Shown piece by piece: positions 17,485 through 26,132 of a stretch of 64,000 nucleotides of DNA. A program made the position numbers and the translations under genes. Source of the DNA: Kosakonia sacchari. GTDB lineage: Bacteria > Pseudomonadota > Gammaproteobacteria > Enterobacterales > Enterobacteriaceae. The notes beneath the pieces were generated by a model. It had not been told where the DNA came from, ran no database searches, and worked only from the letters and a program-made list of their open reading frames with translations. Within the stretch, counting starts at the first letter, position 1, and every line of letters begins with the position of its first letter. Location: positions 231,914 to 295,913 of the forward strand of contig FOAY01000001.1 in assembly GCA_900109485.1 (NCBI GenBank), in the 5' to 3' direction.

Positions 17485-18246
17485 ATGGCGGTCAATCATC
17501 ATGAATTAACGAAGCAACAGTTTGGTGACCAGGCGCAGGCCTACCTCACCAGCCAGGTTCACGCGCAGGGCGCAGATTTGGTGCGGCTGGCAGAGTGGCT
17601 CAGTGAAAATCCTGCTGCCGCGGTGCTGGATCTGGGCTGCGGCGCCGGGCACGCCAGTTTTGTCGCGGCGGGCGTCGTCCGTGAAGTGACAGCTTACGAT
17701 CTGTCGGAAAAAATGCTCGACGTGGTACGTCAGGCGGCCCGCGATCGTCAACTGAGCAATATCAGCACGGTGCATGGCGCGGCCGAACAATTGCCCTTTG
17801 CCGATGGCGCGTTTGATGTGGTGATCAGCCGTTACTCTGCCCATCACTGGCACGATGTTGCGCTGGCGCTGCGTGAGGTGAAACGTGTGCTGAAGCCGGG
17901 CGGTAAATTTATCTTAATGGATATTGCCTCGCCGGGCCGTCCGGTGCTGGATATCTGGCTGCAAACCATCGAAGTGCTGCGCGATCCATCTCACGTGCGC
18001 AATTACTCGGCGGCGGAGTGGCTGCAAATGACGCAGCAGAGCGGGATGACGGTCGATAAGCTGTTAACCGATCGCCTGACGCTGGAATACAGTTCGTGGG
18101 TTGAACGCATGAAAACGCCGGAAGTATTGCGTGCGGCAATTCGCTTTCTGCAACAGCAAACGTCAGAAGAGGTGAAGCAGCACTTCCTGATCGGCGAAGA
18201 TGGCTCGTTTACTTCGGACACCATCATGTTTCAGACTCAGGCCTGA
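17485..18246 (+). CDS. yafE: YafE-like SAM-dependent methyltransferase
   Basis: The 253-residue protein matches E. coli YafE closely. It has VLDLGCGAGHASFVAA (SAM-binding motif I, residues 43-58), YDLSEKMLDVV and the VISRYSAHHWHDV block, a class I methyltransferase fold of the UbiE/COQ5 type. The methyl acceptor is unknown. The start ATG at 17485 follows an AGGAAAAAGAG ribosome site, and an in-frame upstream GTG/TTG extension is not supported by the family. It diverges from the XRE regulator gene. Confidence 0.9.
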   Translation: MAVNHHELTKQQFGDQAQAYLTSQVHAQGADLVRLAEWLSENPAAAVLDLGCGAGHASFVAAGVVREVTAYDLSEKMLDVVRQAARDRQLSNISTVHGAAEQLPFADGAFDVVISRYSAHHWHDVALALREVKRVLKPGGKFILMDIASPGRPVLDIWLQTIEVLRDPSHVRNYSAAEWLQMTQQSGMTVDKLLTDRLTLEYSSWVERMKTPEVLRAAIRFLQQQTSEEVKQHFLIGEDGSFTSDTIMFQTQA

Positions 18247-18252
18247 CAATCC

Positions 18253-18284
18253 GCGCCCACGGTAAGTGGGCGCACACTTTCTTT
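18253..18284 (+). terminator. Terminator after yafE
   Basis: Perfect 8-bp arms GCGCCCAC (18253-18260) and GTGGGCGC (18266-18273) with a GGTAA loop are followed by ACACTTTCTTT. It lies in the convergent gap to the hydrolase gene. Confidence 0.65.
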
Positions 18285-19164
18285 AGCCCAGCGCTTCGCC
18301 GATAACTACGCGAATGCGTTGCGCGATATAACCGGCATGGGTTTCCAGCGCGAAGTGGCCGGTATCGAGCAGTTCGACCACCGCATTGGGGTTATCGCGT
18401 TTCCAGGCTTCAGCCCCCGGCGGAATAAAGAACGGATCGTGTTTGCCCCAGATGATCAGCGCTGGTGGCTGCCAGGCGCGGAAGAAAGCCTGAAATTCCG
18501 GGTAACGTTTCAGGTTATTGGCGTAATCCAGAAACAGATCCAGTTGGATCGCCTTATTGCCGGGCCGCTCCATCAACAGGGCATCCAGTTGATAACCTTC
18601 CGGCGCAACCCGCGCAGGGTCGCTAACGCCATGCAGATACTGCCATTTCGTGCCTTCTAAATGCAAAATCGCATCATTCACCGCCTGGCGGTTTTCGGCG
18701 CTGGGCGCATCCCAGTAAGCGCGTACTGGCGCCCATGCATCCCCTAATCCTTCCAGATAGGCGTTACCGTTTTGCGAAATGAGCCCGCTGATGCGTTCAG
18801 GGTAATGCAGCGCCAGACGCAGACCGGTCGGCGCGCCGTAATCAAAGACATACATCGCAAAACGTTGCAGATCCAGCGCATCGACAAAAGCCACCATCGT
18901 CGCCGCCAGCGCATCAAAACGGTAAACATAATTCCGTTCAGCAGGCACTTCCGTAAAACCGAACCCCGGCAGATCCGGAGCGATGATGTGGAACCGATCC
19001 GCCAGCAGCGGGATCAGCTCTCGATACTGGTGTGATGAGCTGGGAAAACCATGCAGCAGCAAAAGTACCGGGTTACCCGGCGTACCTGCTTCACGGTAGA
19101 AAACCCGGACGCCATCGGCGTCAACGAACTGATAACGAACAGGGAAATGCGTGTTGCCAGCCAT
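18283..19164 (-). CDS. Alpha/beta hydrolase with Asp nucleophile (haloalkane dehalogenase/epoxide hydrolase-like)
   Basis: The 293-residue protein has HGFPSSSHQYR (oxyanion hole) near residue 37 and DLPGFGFTE. The nucleophile elbow reads VFDYGAPTG near residue 105, with Asp in the place where esterases carry Ser. Later come GKHDPFF (acid) and DTGHFALETH (catalytic His). An Asp nucleophile is the mark of haloalkane dehalogenases and epoxide hydrolases. The substrate is unknown. The divergent CGNR-type regulator gene at 19302 probably controls it. Confidence 0.83.
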   Translation of the reverse strand: MAGNTHFPVRYQFVDADGVRVFYREAGTPGNPVLLLLHGFPSSSHQYRELIPLLADRFHIIAPDLPGFGFTEVPAERNYVYRFDALAATMVAFVDALDLQRFAMYVFDYGAPTGLRLALHYPERISGLISQNGNAYLEGLGDAWAPVRAYWDAPSAENRQAVNDAILHLEGTKWQYLHGVSDPARVAPEGYQLDALLMERPGNKAIQLDLFLDYANNLKRYPEFQAFFRAWQPPALIIWGKHDPFFIPPGAEAWKRDNPNAVVELLDTGHFALETHAGYIAQRIRVVIGEALG

Positions 19165-19301
19165 ATCAATACCTCATTTGAAACCGTTAAAGTAATATTT
19201 AAGTGGTTACGTCGGGATTGAGTATGGTGGATTAATGTAACTGTGTAAAATTAATTTTATCGGTTACAATGACGAGAAGAATACCTCACCGGAGTCGCAA
19301 A

Positions 19302-19886
19302 ATGGCAGCACCCTCAACAACAGGCGCCGAAGGCCCGTGGTTTATCGCCGAGCAAGGCGCGCTGGACTTTATCAATACGCAGGCCTGGGCGGAGCAAGGC
19401 ACGCACGACTTTTGGCAGTCCGATGAGGATGTCAAAAACTGGCTGCAACAGAGCGGGCAGGGAAAACTGCCAGAGACCTTTGTCGCGAAACCGGGAGAGC
19501 TGCTGGCTGAAGCGCGTAAGTTGCGTGCGTTGATCCTGCAACTGGTAGAAGAGAAAAAAAGCGGCCATACGCCGTCGCTGGCGCAGCTTAATGGTTATCT
19601 GGCGCAGGCGCAGAGCTATTTGCAGGTGAATACTGACGCCGAAGGCGCGTTACAGATCCAGCGTCTGTATCAACGGGATACGTCGCTACGGGCGCTGGCA
19701 CCGGTGGCCGAGCAGGCGGCAGAGCTAATCACCCACGGACAATTTGAGTATGTTCGCCAGTGCGAGCATCCGGAGTGCATACTCTGGTTTTACGACCGCA
19801 CCAAGGCACATCGCCGCCGCTGGTGCAGCATGGCGCTGTGCGGTAATCGGGCGAAAGTAGCCCGTTTTCGCGCTAAACTTAACTAA
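19302..19886 (+). CDS. CGNR zinc-finger (ABATE-domain) transcriptional regulator
   Basis: The 194-residue protein has an N-terminal ABATE-type domain (LDFINTQ near residue 20) and a C-terminal CGNR zinc finger. The finger reads CEHPECILWFYDRTKAHRRRWCSMALCGNRAKVARFR, spanning roughly 152-190 (cited here as key Cys: CEHPEC and CSMALC). Such proteins are presumed DNA-binding regulators of neighbouring catabolic or stress genes. The ATG at 19302 has GGAG seven bases upstream; the in-frame ATG at 19269 lacks a site. It is divergent from the hydrolase gene. Confidence 0.83.
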   Translation: MAAPSTTGAEGPWFIAEQGALDFINTQAWAEQGTHDFWQSDEDVKNWLQQSGQGKLPETFVAKPGELLAEARKLRALILQLVEEKKSGHTPSLAQLNGYLAQAQSYLQVNTDAEGALQIQRLYQRDTSLRALAPVAEQAAELITHGQFEYVRQCEHPECILWFYDRTKAHRRRWCSMALCGNRAKVARFRAKLN

Positions 19887-19892
19887 CACTGC

Positions 19893-19919
19893 GCCCGGAA
19901 CGCGTTGCGCCCTCCGGGC
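19893..19919. terminator. Hairpin in the convergent gap after the CGNR gene
   Basis: Arms GCCCGGA (19893-19899) and TCCGGGC (19913-19919) surround a 13-base loop. It probably ends transcription from either side, although the T-run is poor. Confidence 0.45.
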
Positions 19920-19927
19920 ATTCTGTC

Positions 19928-20995
19928 TTAGCGCGGAATAATATTTTCCGCTTTCAGGCGATCGAACAGCGCGGTGAACGCATCCAGCGTGCTGCGATAG
20001 CCGGTAAAGCCCGCTTTGCGGCTTTTGCTCATATCGGCGAACGCTTCCATTGGACGACCAAGATCGGCATCGGTATGCCACCAGGAGGCAAGTTTGCTGA
20101 TATCCGCCTCGCGCAAATGGTGCTTCGCCGCAATCTCTGTCCACGCGGCTTGCGCATCCTGCATTCTTCCTTCCAGCGGTTGCATGCTTTCCGGGTAGGG
20201 CGCAGCTTCAATGGCAAAATAAGCAGCCAGCCGTGGCCAGAGCCAGTTCCAGCGGAAAACATCGCCGTTGACGGCGTTAAAGTCTTCATTTGCCGCGTTT
20301 TCGCTTTGTGCCGCCCAGCTCAGTTGTTCTGCCAGCAGGCCTGCATCCGTCACGTCCGACACGCCGTTCCACTGCTCCGGCGAGCCGGGGAAGATAAACG
20401 GCCAGCCTTTTTCCCGGCAAAGCGTGGCGTAAACCGCCAGCGTCAGCCCCATATTCATGGCATTGCCGACGGCATAGCCAATGATGCTGTGCGGGCGATG
20501 AACACCCCAGCGATAGCCATATTTTTGCGCCCCGGCGAACACTTCATCCTCCTGGGCATAATAGAAATTCTCCACCCCCTGGCGGCCCTGTTCCTCGCGA
20601 AACGGCGTGACCGGAACATTGCCTTTGCCATAGGCCTCGAACGGGCCAAGGTAGTGCTTCATGCCGGTGACCAGCGCCACGTGTTTCCCGGCCAGCCGTT
20701 CACCCAGCGCTTCAATAACATTTTTCACCATCGCGCCATTGACGCGAATATTGGCTTTTTCGTTTTCCTGGCGCGCCCAGACACTGAAAAACAGCGCATC
20801 CGGTTGCTGCGTTTGCAGCGCCGCAGCCACGGCTGCCGCGTCGGTCAGATCCGCTGTCAGGCTGGTGCAGCCTGCGGGAACATCGCCGCGCCCGCGTGAC
20901 AATCCGGAAACCTGCCACCCTTCGCCGAGCAATTGTTCGGCCAGTGCGCGGCCAATAACGCCGCTGATGCCGACAATTAATGCTTTCTTCTGCAT
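19928..20995 (-). CDS. NAD(P)-dependent short-chain reductase of the PRISE (5-beta-reductase-like) type
   Basis: The 355-residue protein starts MQKKALIVGISGVIGRAL, a Rossmann GxxGxxG motif at residues 9-14. It then shows SRGRGD for NADP recognition and ENFYYAQED around residue 155 in the position of the atypical YxxxK, with HRPHSIIG after it. This is the layout of plant-type progesterone 5-beta-reductase/iridoid synthase-like enzymes also found in bacteria, which reduce activated double bonds. The ATG at 20995 is preferred because AGGAG lies nine bases upstream, whereas the ATG at 21001 has only three. It is divergent from a LysR regulator gene. Confidence 0.8.
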   Translation of the reverse strand: MQKKALIVGISGVIGRALAEQLLGEGWQVSGLSRGRGDVPAGCTSLTADLTDAAAVAAALQTQQPDALFFSVWARQENEKANIRVNGAMVKNVIEALGERLAGKHVALVTGMKHYLGPFEAYGKGNVPVTPFREEQGRQGVENFYYAQEDEVFAGAQKYGYRWGVHRPHSIIGYAVGNAMNMGLTLAVYATLCREKGWPFIFPGSPEQWNGVSDVTDAGLLAEQLSWAAQSENAANEDFNAVNGDVFRWNWLWPRLAAYFAIEAAPYPESMQPLEGRMQDAQAAWTEIAAKHHLREADISKLASWWHTDADLGRPMEAFADMSKSRKAGFTGYRSTLDAFTALFDRLKAENIIPR

Positions 20996-21096
20996 ATGCA
21001 TGTTCTCCTCTATAGTGATGAGCACAGACTAATGAAGAATTTATTTCTTATCTCTGGTATTAATTCACGCTATTACTGAACTGAATTCACCAATCT

Positions 21097-22005
21097 ATGC
21101 GCGACCAACGTCTTAAAGATATCATCCCCTTTGTCGCCTGCATCGAAGCAGGGAGCTTTACCGCTGCCGCCGAACGGCTGCATCTGACGGGGTCGGCGAT
21201 CAGTAAAAGCGTCGCTCGTCTGGAGGCCCGGCTGGGTTCGCGGCTGCTGGAGCGTACCACCCGGCGGCTGGAGTTAACCGACGCCGGGCAGGCTTATTAC
21301 CAGACTTGCCTGCGCATTCTGGAAGATTTAGCGGAAGCAGAATCGGTGCTGGCGGCGCACCGCACCATCCCTTCCGGTCGTTTGCGGCTGGCGGTACCGA
21401 ACACTTATGGACGGCTGGGCGTGATGCCACTGCTGATCCCTTTTTGCCAGCAGCACCCGGAGATTGAACTCAGCCTGACCTTTTCCGATCGCTTCGTCGA
21501 TCTGTTTGAAGAGGGAATCGATGTTGCCGTGCGTATTGGCCAAACCTCTGAACTGCCCGCCTCGCTGGGTTGTCGGCACATTGGGCGCGAAAAGATGGTG
21601 TTTTGCGCATCGCCCGATTACCTGCAACGTGAAGGCACGCCGCAGGATGAGGCGCAACTGTTGCGGCATAAAGCGATCCTCTACGAGCGGGTCGATGGCA
21701 GCAGCAAACCCTGGATCTTCACCACCGCCGATGGTTACCCGGAGTGGCGCACGGTGCCCTGGCGCATGGCGTTGGGTGATGTCGATGCACAGGTACAGGC
21801 GATTTGCGCCGGGCTGGGCGTCGGTCAGTTACCCACCTGGCTGGTGCATACGCAATTGCAGCGCGGCGAGCTGGTGGCGATTCTGCCCCAGCATCAACCG
21901 GAAGGGCTGGCGCTGACTCTGGTGTGGCCGCGACGCAAACAGCTACTGCCGAAGGTGGATGCGTTGCTTGCAGTATTGAGCCAGCTGGATATTGCGCCGT
22001 CATAA
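21097..22005 (+). CDS. LysR-family transcriptional regulator
   Basis: The 302-residue protein has the N-terminal winged HTH (FVACIEAGSFTAAAERLHLTGSA...ISKSVARLEARLG, cited in two parts, residues 10-48) and a substrate-binding-like C-terminal domain. It diverges from the PRISE-type reductase gene with about 100 bases between, the normal layout for a LysR regulator and its target. The inducer is unknown. Confidence 0.9.
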   Translation: MRDQRLKDIIPFVACIEAGSFTAAAERLHLTGSAISKSVARLEARLGSRLLERTTRRLELTDAGQAYYQTCLRILEDLAEAESVLAAHRTIPSGRLRLAVPNTYGRLGVMPLLIPFCQQHPEIELSLTFSDRFVDLFEEGIDVAVRIGQTSELPASLGCRHIGREKMVFCASPDYLQREGTPQDEAQLLRHKAILYERVDGSSKPWIFTTADGYPEWRTVPWRMALGDVDAQVQAICAGLGVGQLPTWLVHTQLQRGELVAILPQHQPEGLALTLVWPRRKQLLPKVDALLAVLSQLDIAPS

Positions 22006-22093
22006 GTCCCGCATGCGCTTGACCAATGACAAGGCGGGCAACCCGTCGCGCTCTTTATAATCTACCGGTGTCCATTCTTACTGGTGTGAATCC

Positions 22094-23215
22094 ATGGCTT
22101 ACCAACTCAACCTGAACTGGCCGGAATTTCTTGAAAAATACTGGCAAAAGAAACCTGTCGTTCTGAAGCGCGCCTTTCAGGACTTCGTTGACCCGATCAC
22201 GCCTGATGAACTGGCTGGTCTGGCGATGGAACCGGAAATCGACAGCCGCATTGTCAGTCACAAAAATGGGCAATGGCAGGCGTGGCATGGCCCCTTCGAG
22301 GCGTTTGATCATCTGGGCGAAACCGACTGGTCGCTGCTGGCGCAGGCGGTAAACCACTGGCACGCGCCGTCCGCCGAACTGGTGAAGCCGTTTCGCGTAT
22401 TGCCGGAGTGGCGCTTTGATGATCTGATGATCTCTTATTCCGTACCGGGCGGCGGCGTTGGGCCGCATATCGACCAGTACGATGTGTTTATTATTCAGGG
22501 GATGGGCAGCCGCCGCTGGCGCGTGGGCGATAAGCTGCCGATGCGTCAGTTCTGCCCGCATCCGGCGCTGCTGCACGTCGATCCTTTCGAACCGATCATT
22601 GATGAAGATCTGGAGCCGGGCGATATCCTCTACATTCCGCCTGGATTCCCGCACGATGGTTTCACTCACGAAACGGCGTTCAACTACTCGATCGGTTTTC
22701 GTGGGCCGAACGGTCGCGATCTGATCAGCAGCTTTGCCGACTACGCGCTGGAAAACGATCTCGGTAACGAGCACTACAGCGATCCGGATTTAACCTGTCG
22801 TGAACATCCGGGACGGGTGGAAGAGTATGAACTCGCTCGCCTGCGCGGCATGATGATCGACATGATCAACGATCCAGTACATTTCAAGCAGTGGTTTGGC
22901 AGCTTTATTACCACGCCGCGCCACGAACTGGATGTATCGCCGGAGCCGGACGACTACAGCGGCGAAGAGATTGTTGCGGCGTTGCAGGAAGGGCAGGTGC
23001 TGACTCGCCTGAGCGGGCTGCGCGTGCTGCACATCGGCGACAGCTTCTTTGTGAACAGCGAATGCCTGGAAACGACCGAGCCGCAGGCCGCCGACGCGCT
23101 GTGCCGTTATACGGTGATCGGGCAGAAAGAACTGGGTAACGCGCTGGACAACCCGGACTTTGCCGAAGAGCTGGCCTGGCTGGTAAATCAGGGCTACTGG
23201 TTCTTCGACGAGTAA
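22094..23215 (+). CDS. roxA: Ribosomal protein L16 arginine hydroxylase
   Basis: The 373-residue protein matches E. coli RoxA (YcfD) in length and sequence. It is a JmjC-type, Fe(II)- and 2-oxoglutarate-dependent oxygenase that hydroxylates an arginine of 50S protein L16. The N-terminus reads YQLNLNWPEFLEKYWQKKP. The iron-binding HxD is in GPHIDQYDVF near residue 125, the distal His is in FPHDGF near 187, and a C-terminal winged-helix-like domain follows. In E. coli the gene follows phoPQ; here it follows a LysR gene, so the neighbourhood differs. A TATAAT lies at 22056-22061, but I saw no good -35. Confidence 0.95.
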   Translation: MAYQLNLNWPEFLEKYWQKKPVVLKRAFQDFVDPITPDELAGLAMEPEIDSRIVSHKNGQWQAWHGPFEAFDHLGETDWSLLAQAVNHWHAPSAELVKPFRVLPEWRFDDLMISYSVPGGGVGPHIDQYDVFIIQGMGSRRWRVGDKLPMRQFCPHPALLHVDPFEPIIDEDLEPGDILYIPPGFPHDGFTHETAFNYSIGFRGPNGRDLISSFADYALENDLGNEHYSDPDLTCREHPGRVEEYELARLRGMMIDMINDPVHFKQWFGSFITTPRHELDVSPEPDDYSGEEIVAALQEGQVLTRLSGLRVLHIGDSFFVNSECLETTEPQAADALCRYTVIGQKELGNALDNPDFAEELAWLVNQGYWFFDE

Positions 23216-23221
23216 GCTCCG

Positions 23222-23254
23222 CCCTCCGCGCCGCACAATCGCGCGGAGGGTTTC
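23222..23254 (+). terminator. Terminator after roxA
   Basis: Perfect 10-bp arms CCCTCCGCGC (23222-23231) and GCGCGGAGGG (23241-23250) are followed by TTTCC. The strong GC stem lies 6 bases after the roxA stop. Confidence 0.75.
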
Positions 23255-23361
23255 CTGTCAGGCGCTTTCTCCGGAGCAGACCAGATGGTCGTTCTTGATG
23301 TGGTACATCTCCAGATCTTCACGCAGGAAAAAGGCCATCTCCTTTGCGCGACAGATTTCCC

Positions 23362-23394
23362 CTAAAAACAAATAGCTGCCCGCAGGCAGCTATT
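23362..23394 (-). terminator. Terminator after the nitroreductase gene
   Basis: Perfect 10-bp arms AATAGCTGCC (23371-23380) and GGCAGCTATT (23385-23394) are followed on the minus strand by TGTTTTTAG. It lies 10 bases after the nitroreductase stop codon. Confidence 0.85.
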
Positions 23395-23403
23395 TACAGT
23401 GCA

Positions 23404-24120
23404 TTATCTGGCGACGATAAAACGCCGGTCATCATCAATCCACGTTTTCTCATCGGCAGGTGCAGTAATGCTGCCGAAGTTCATCTCCGCGCGCAGTTTC
23501 CAGCTCGGCGGAATATTCCATGTCTCGCGCACGTCCTGATCGATCAGCGGGTTGTAGTGTTGCAGGTTCGCGCCAATGCTTTTCTCGGTCAGCGCCAGCC
23601 AGACAGCATACTGGGCAATACCGCTGCTCTGTTCTGACCAGATCGGGAAGTTATCCGCATAGGCGATGTACTGGCGTTGCAGCGCGGTCACCACTTCCTG
23701 ATCTTCAAAAAACAGCACCGAACCGGCAGCGGCGGTAAAGCCGTCGAGTTTGTCAGAAGTGGCGTGGAAACTTTCCGCCGGGATCACTTTACGCAGTTGC
23801 TCGCGCACCAGCCCCCAGAAGCGATCGTGCTCTTTGCCTAACAGGATCAGCGCGCGCGAACTTTGTGAATTGAACGCCGAGGGCGCCTGGCGAATCGCCT
23901 CTTTAATGGTATCGATCACCGTCTCTTCGGCGACCGGCAGATCTTTGCCCAGCGTATAAATGGTGCGCCGTGCTTTAGCCAGCGCCAGAAAATCTTCCGC
24001 CGTGACGGTGGCAGTCCAGGGAGCGCGCTCCGTTTCCGGCAACGTCGGCGGCGTGGTGGTCTGCGGCACGCTCTCTGTGCGGGCGAGCGTAGACTGCAAA
24101 ATTTTCTGAAACGGATCCAT
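23404..24120 (-). CDS. Nitroreductase-family FMN oxidoreductase
   Basis: The 238-residue protein has an N-terminal Pro/Thr-rich extension of about 40 residues. The nitroreductase fold follows, with KARRTIYTLG (FMN-phosphate-binding Arg), RQAPSAFNSQSSR near residue 90, a mid-part FFEDQEVV...FPIWSEQSSGIAQYAVWLAL and a C-terminal basic segment (DDRRFIVAR). It resembles the Frm2/Hbn1-like subgroup more than NfsA or NfsB. It likely reduces quinones, nitro groups or lipid-derived substrates with NAD(P)H; the real substrate is unknown. Confidence 0.85.
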   Translation of the reverse strand: MDPFQKILQSTLARTESVPQTTTPPTLPETERAPWTATVTAEDFLALAKARRTIYTLGKDLPVAEETVIDTIKEAIRQAPSAFNSQSSRALILLGKEHDRFWGLVREQLRKVIPAESFHATSDKLDGFTAAAGSVLFFEDQEVVTALQRQYIAYADNFPIWSEQSSGIAQYAVWLALTEKSIGANLQHYNPLIDQDVRETWNIPPSWKLRAEMNFGSITAPADEKTWIDDDRRFIVAR

Positions 24121-24577
24121 GAGTCACTGTTCCTGTTGTGAGCGGCAAAGGGAAAAATATCAGGTTATCAGAGCACAGGATCTCATCCATTGATGCAGCA
24201 AATAGATGGAATAAAGCGCGGTATTTGTCGGTAAAAAACGCCTCGTGCGGAATCCGTTCGCTGATAACGTCATTAAACCTGCAGATGGCAGGGGAAAGAT
24301 TTTCACGTAAATAATGAAATAAGCGCAATAATCCTGAGGATGAATCGATTAATGGCCTGGTTTAATTTATAGAATAAATCAAAAAGGCTATTTTAGATCG
24401 ATGCTATCAATAATTGGTTGTAAAATAACCCATTGCTTTATATGATTTTTTTTAAGATTTCAGACAATCCGTATGGATCATTTTCATTTTATTCTCTATT
24501 TTAAATAATAAGCCTAAAGTATTTTCCGCACGGGTCGATGAATATAGTTTACTACCCGCCAGGCATTGAGGAAAAAA
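24121..24577. other. Non-coding divergent region before an unknown gene
   Basis: About 460 AT-rich bases separate the nitroreductase gene (minus) from the unknown plus-strand gene at 24578. I saw no gene, strong hairpin or recognisable operator. It should hold both promoters. Confidence 0.5.
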
Positions 24578-25003
24578 ATGAACGCTGAATCGCACTGTCA
24601 CGGTCTTACGCCGGGTCTGGCTCCGCTTGCGGAGCAAAACGCTTTGATCCCGCCGTTCGTGAAAACCATTGCCGTGCGCCTGAGCTGGGCCTGTTCGCTG
24701 GAGGAAGCCGACGTTTATCGCCAACTCTCTGCGCCCTGGCATCACGGTGTGGTGACGGAAGAGGATAAACAGCAACTGCTGGTTCATTTTCCTTTTATGG
24801 CCCCTCTGCATGCGCCCGCCTCAGTGGCGGATTACACCATTATGCTGGTGAGCCTGTGGCTGAATATCGAAGAGATGTACCACCGGGGCACGTTATTACC
24901 GGAAGAATTACTGCAGGGGCTGATAAAAAAATCGGCAACCTCGCAGGCGCAAGATTGCCGTCATAATCATGATTCCGCCGCAGCTTCAGCGCCGCGTCGT
25001 TAG
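24578..25003 (+). CDS. Unknown 141-residue protein
   Basis: I do not recognise this protein. It begins MNAESHCHGLTPGLAPLAEQ, is predicted soluble and mostly helical, and ends in a His/Asp/Ala/Arg-rich tail that looks unstructured. The ATG at 24578 has GAGG about eight bases upstream; the ORF extends four codons further to 24566. Codon use and the clear ribosome site support a real gene. It converges on the OxyR-like gene with only two bases between the stops, and no terminator is visible there. Confidence 0.6.
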   Translation: MNAESHCHGLTPGLAPLAEQNALIPPFVKTIAVRLSWACSLEEADVYRQLSAPWHHGVVTEEDKQQLLVHFPFMAPLHAPASVADYTIMLVSLWLNIEEMYHRGTLLPEELLQGLIKKSATSQAQDCRHNHDSAAASAPRR

Positions 25004-25005
25004 CA

Positions 25006-25920
25006 TTACGCCATCGCGTTATAGTCGACCAGGTAGCGCTCCATATAGCGCGCGATCGCGTTACGCAGAATTTCATATTTCTTCCGCATCGGATCGCTGC
25101 GATGAAATATCAACACCACTTTACGTTTCGGCTCCGGGCTGACACAGCGGATATAACGAACATTTTCGTTACTCCCTTGCTGGGTGGAGAGCAGCGGGAA
25201 GAACGATACGCCGCGATTAAACGCCACGCCGCGCCGCAGGGTTTCCAGGTGCATCGCCACAAAACGTGAATCTGGCTCCAACTCAAACTGATAGCAGTAG
25301 CGCAGCACTTGGCTGTGCAGACAGTTACCGTCATCAATCATCAGAATCTTATTATTTTTCAAATGCCCCATATCGATTTCGTTCATGCGCGAGTAGGGGT
25401 GTTGATGGCTGACGCCCAGCACCAGCGGCTCGTCGAACAGCGGCAGTTCAACGTATTTACTGGTGTCTTTATTGGAGGTCATGATTGCGCATTTGATGGT
25501 GTCGGACTCCAGCATATGCAGCAACTGGTTGGTCTGCGCTTCGTGGATCTCCAGCTCAATTTCCGGGAAATTCTCGCGACAAACGGCATTCAGATGGGAA
25601 AAAATATAGGGTGCCAGCGTCGGAATAATGCCGACATCCAGCGTCTGCATCAGGCTCTGATAGTGGCTGCTGCTGGCCATATTTTTCAGCGCTTCAATCT
25701 CCCGCAGCACCACCTGGGTTTGCTCAACCAGCCGCAACCCGGTTTGCGTAAAGCGGATCTTGCGCGTCGTACGTTCCAGCAGTTGTAAACCGAGTTCGTT
25801 TTCCAGTTTACGCAACTGAGCGCTTAACGTCGGTTGGCTGACGTTGCAGGCTTCAGCGGCGCGCTGAAAATGTCGGTGCTTCGCCAGCGCGACAAGATAC
25901 TCAAGATTACGGATGTTCAT
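25006..25920 (-). CDS. OxyR-like LysR-family regulator (paralogue)
   Basis: The 304-residue protein starts MNIRNLEYLVALAKHRHFQ, like OxyR, with the same HTH pattern. Its regulatory domain carries Cys residues nine apart (DGNCLHSQVLRYC, near residues 200 and 209), matching the redox pair C199/C208 of E. coli OxyR. The rest differs clearly from housekeeping OxyR, so I read it as a paralogue with retained thiol sensing. Target genes are not evident. The neighbour on the left is an unknown gene and on the right bcsZ. Peroxide sensing is inference from the Cys pair. Confidence 0.85.
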   Translation of the reverse strand: MNIRNLEYLVALAKHRHFQRAAEACNVSQPTLSAQLRKLENELGLQLLERTTRKIRFTQTGLRLVEQTQVVLREIEALKNMASSSHYQSLMQTLDVGIIPTLAPYIFSHLNAVCRENFPEIELEIHEAQTNQLLHMLESDTIKCAIMTSNKDTSKYVELPLFDEPLVLGVSHQHPYSRMNEIDMGHLKNNKILMIDDGNCLHSQVLRYCYQFELEPDSRFVAMHLETLRRGVAFNRGVSFFPLLSTQQGSNENVRYIRCVSPEPKRKVVLIFHRSDPMRKKYEILRNAIARYMERYLVDYNAMA

Positions 25921-26132
25921 TATGGTCCCCGGGGCGCAAATTTCCGCGTCGTTGAGAGCCCACCTGTAGCAACGTGCTGTGTAAATGACTTCTTATTATT
26001 TTCAACTCGGTCATCAGGTTTCCCCCTCATGCCTGTACATGAGATTTGATGGTTTTTATTATTGCTTTCACTTTCAGCGGCATCCTGCCCGACTCCAGCG
26101 CACTCCCGCGCCGGGCATTGCGTGTAATACCA

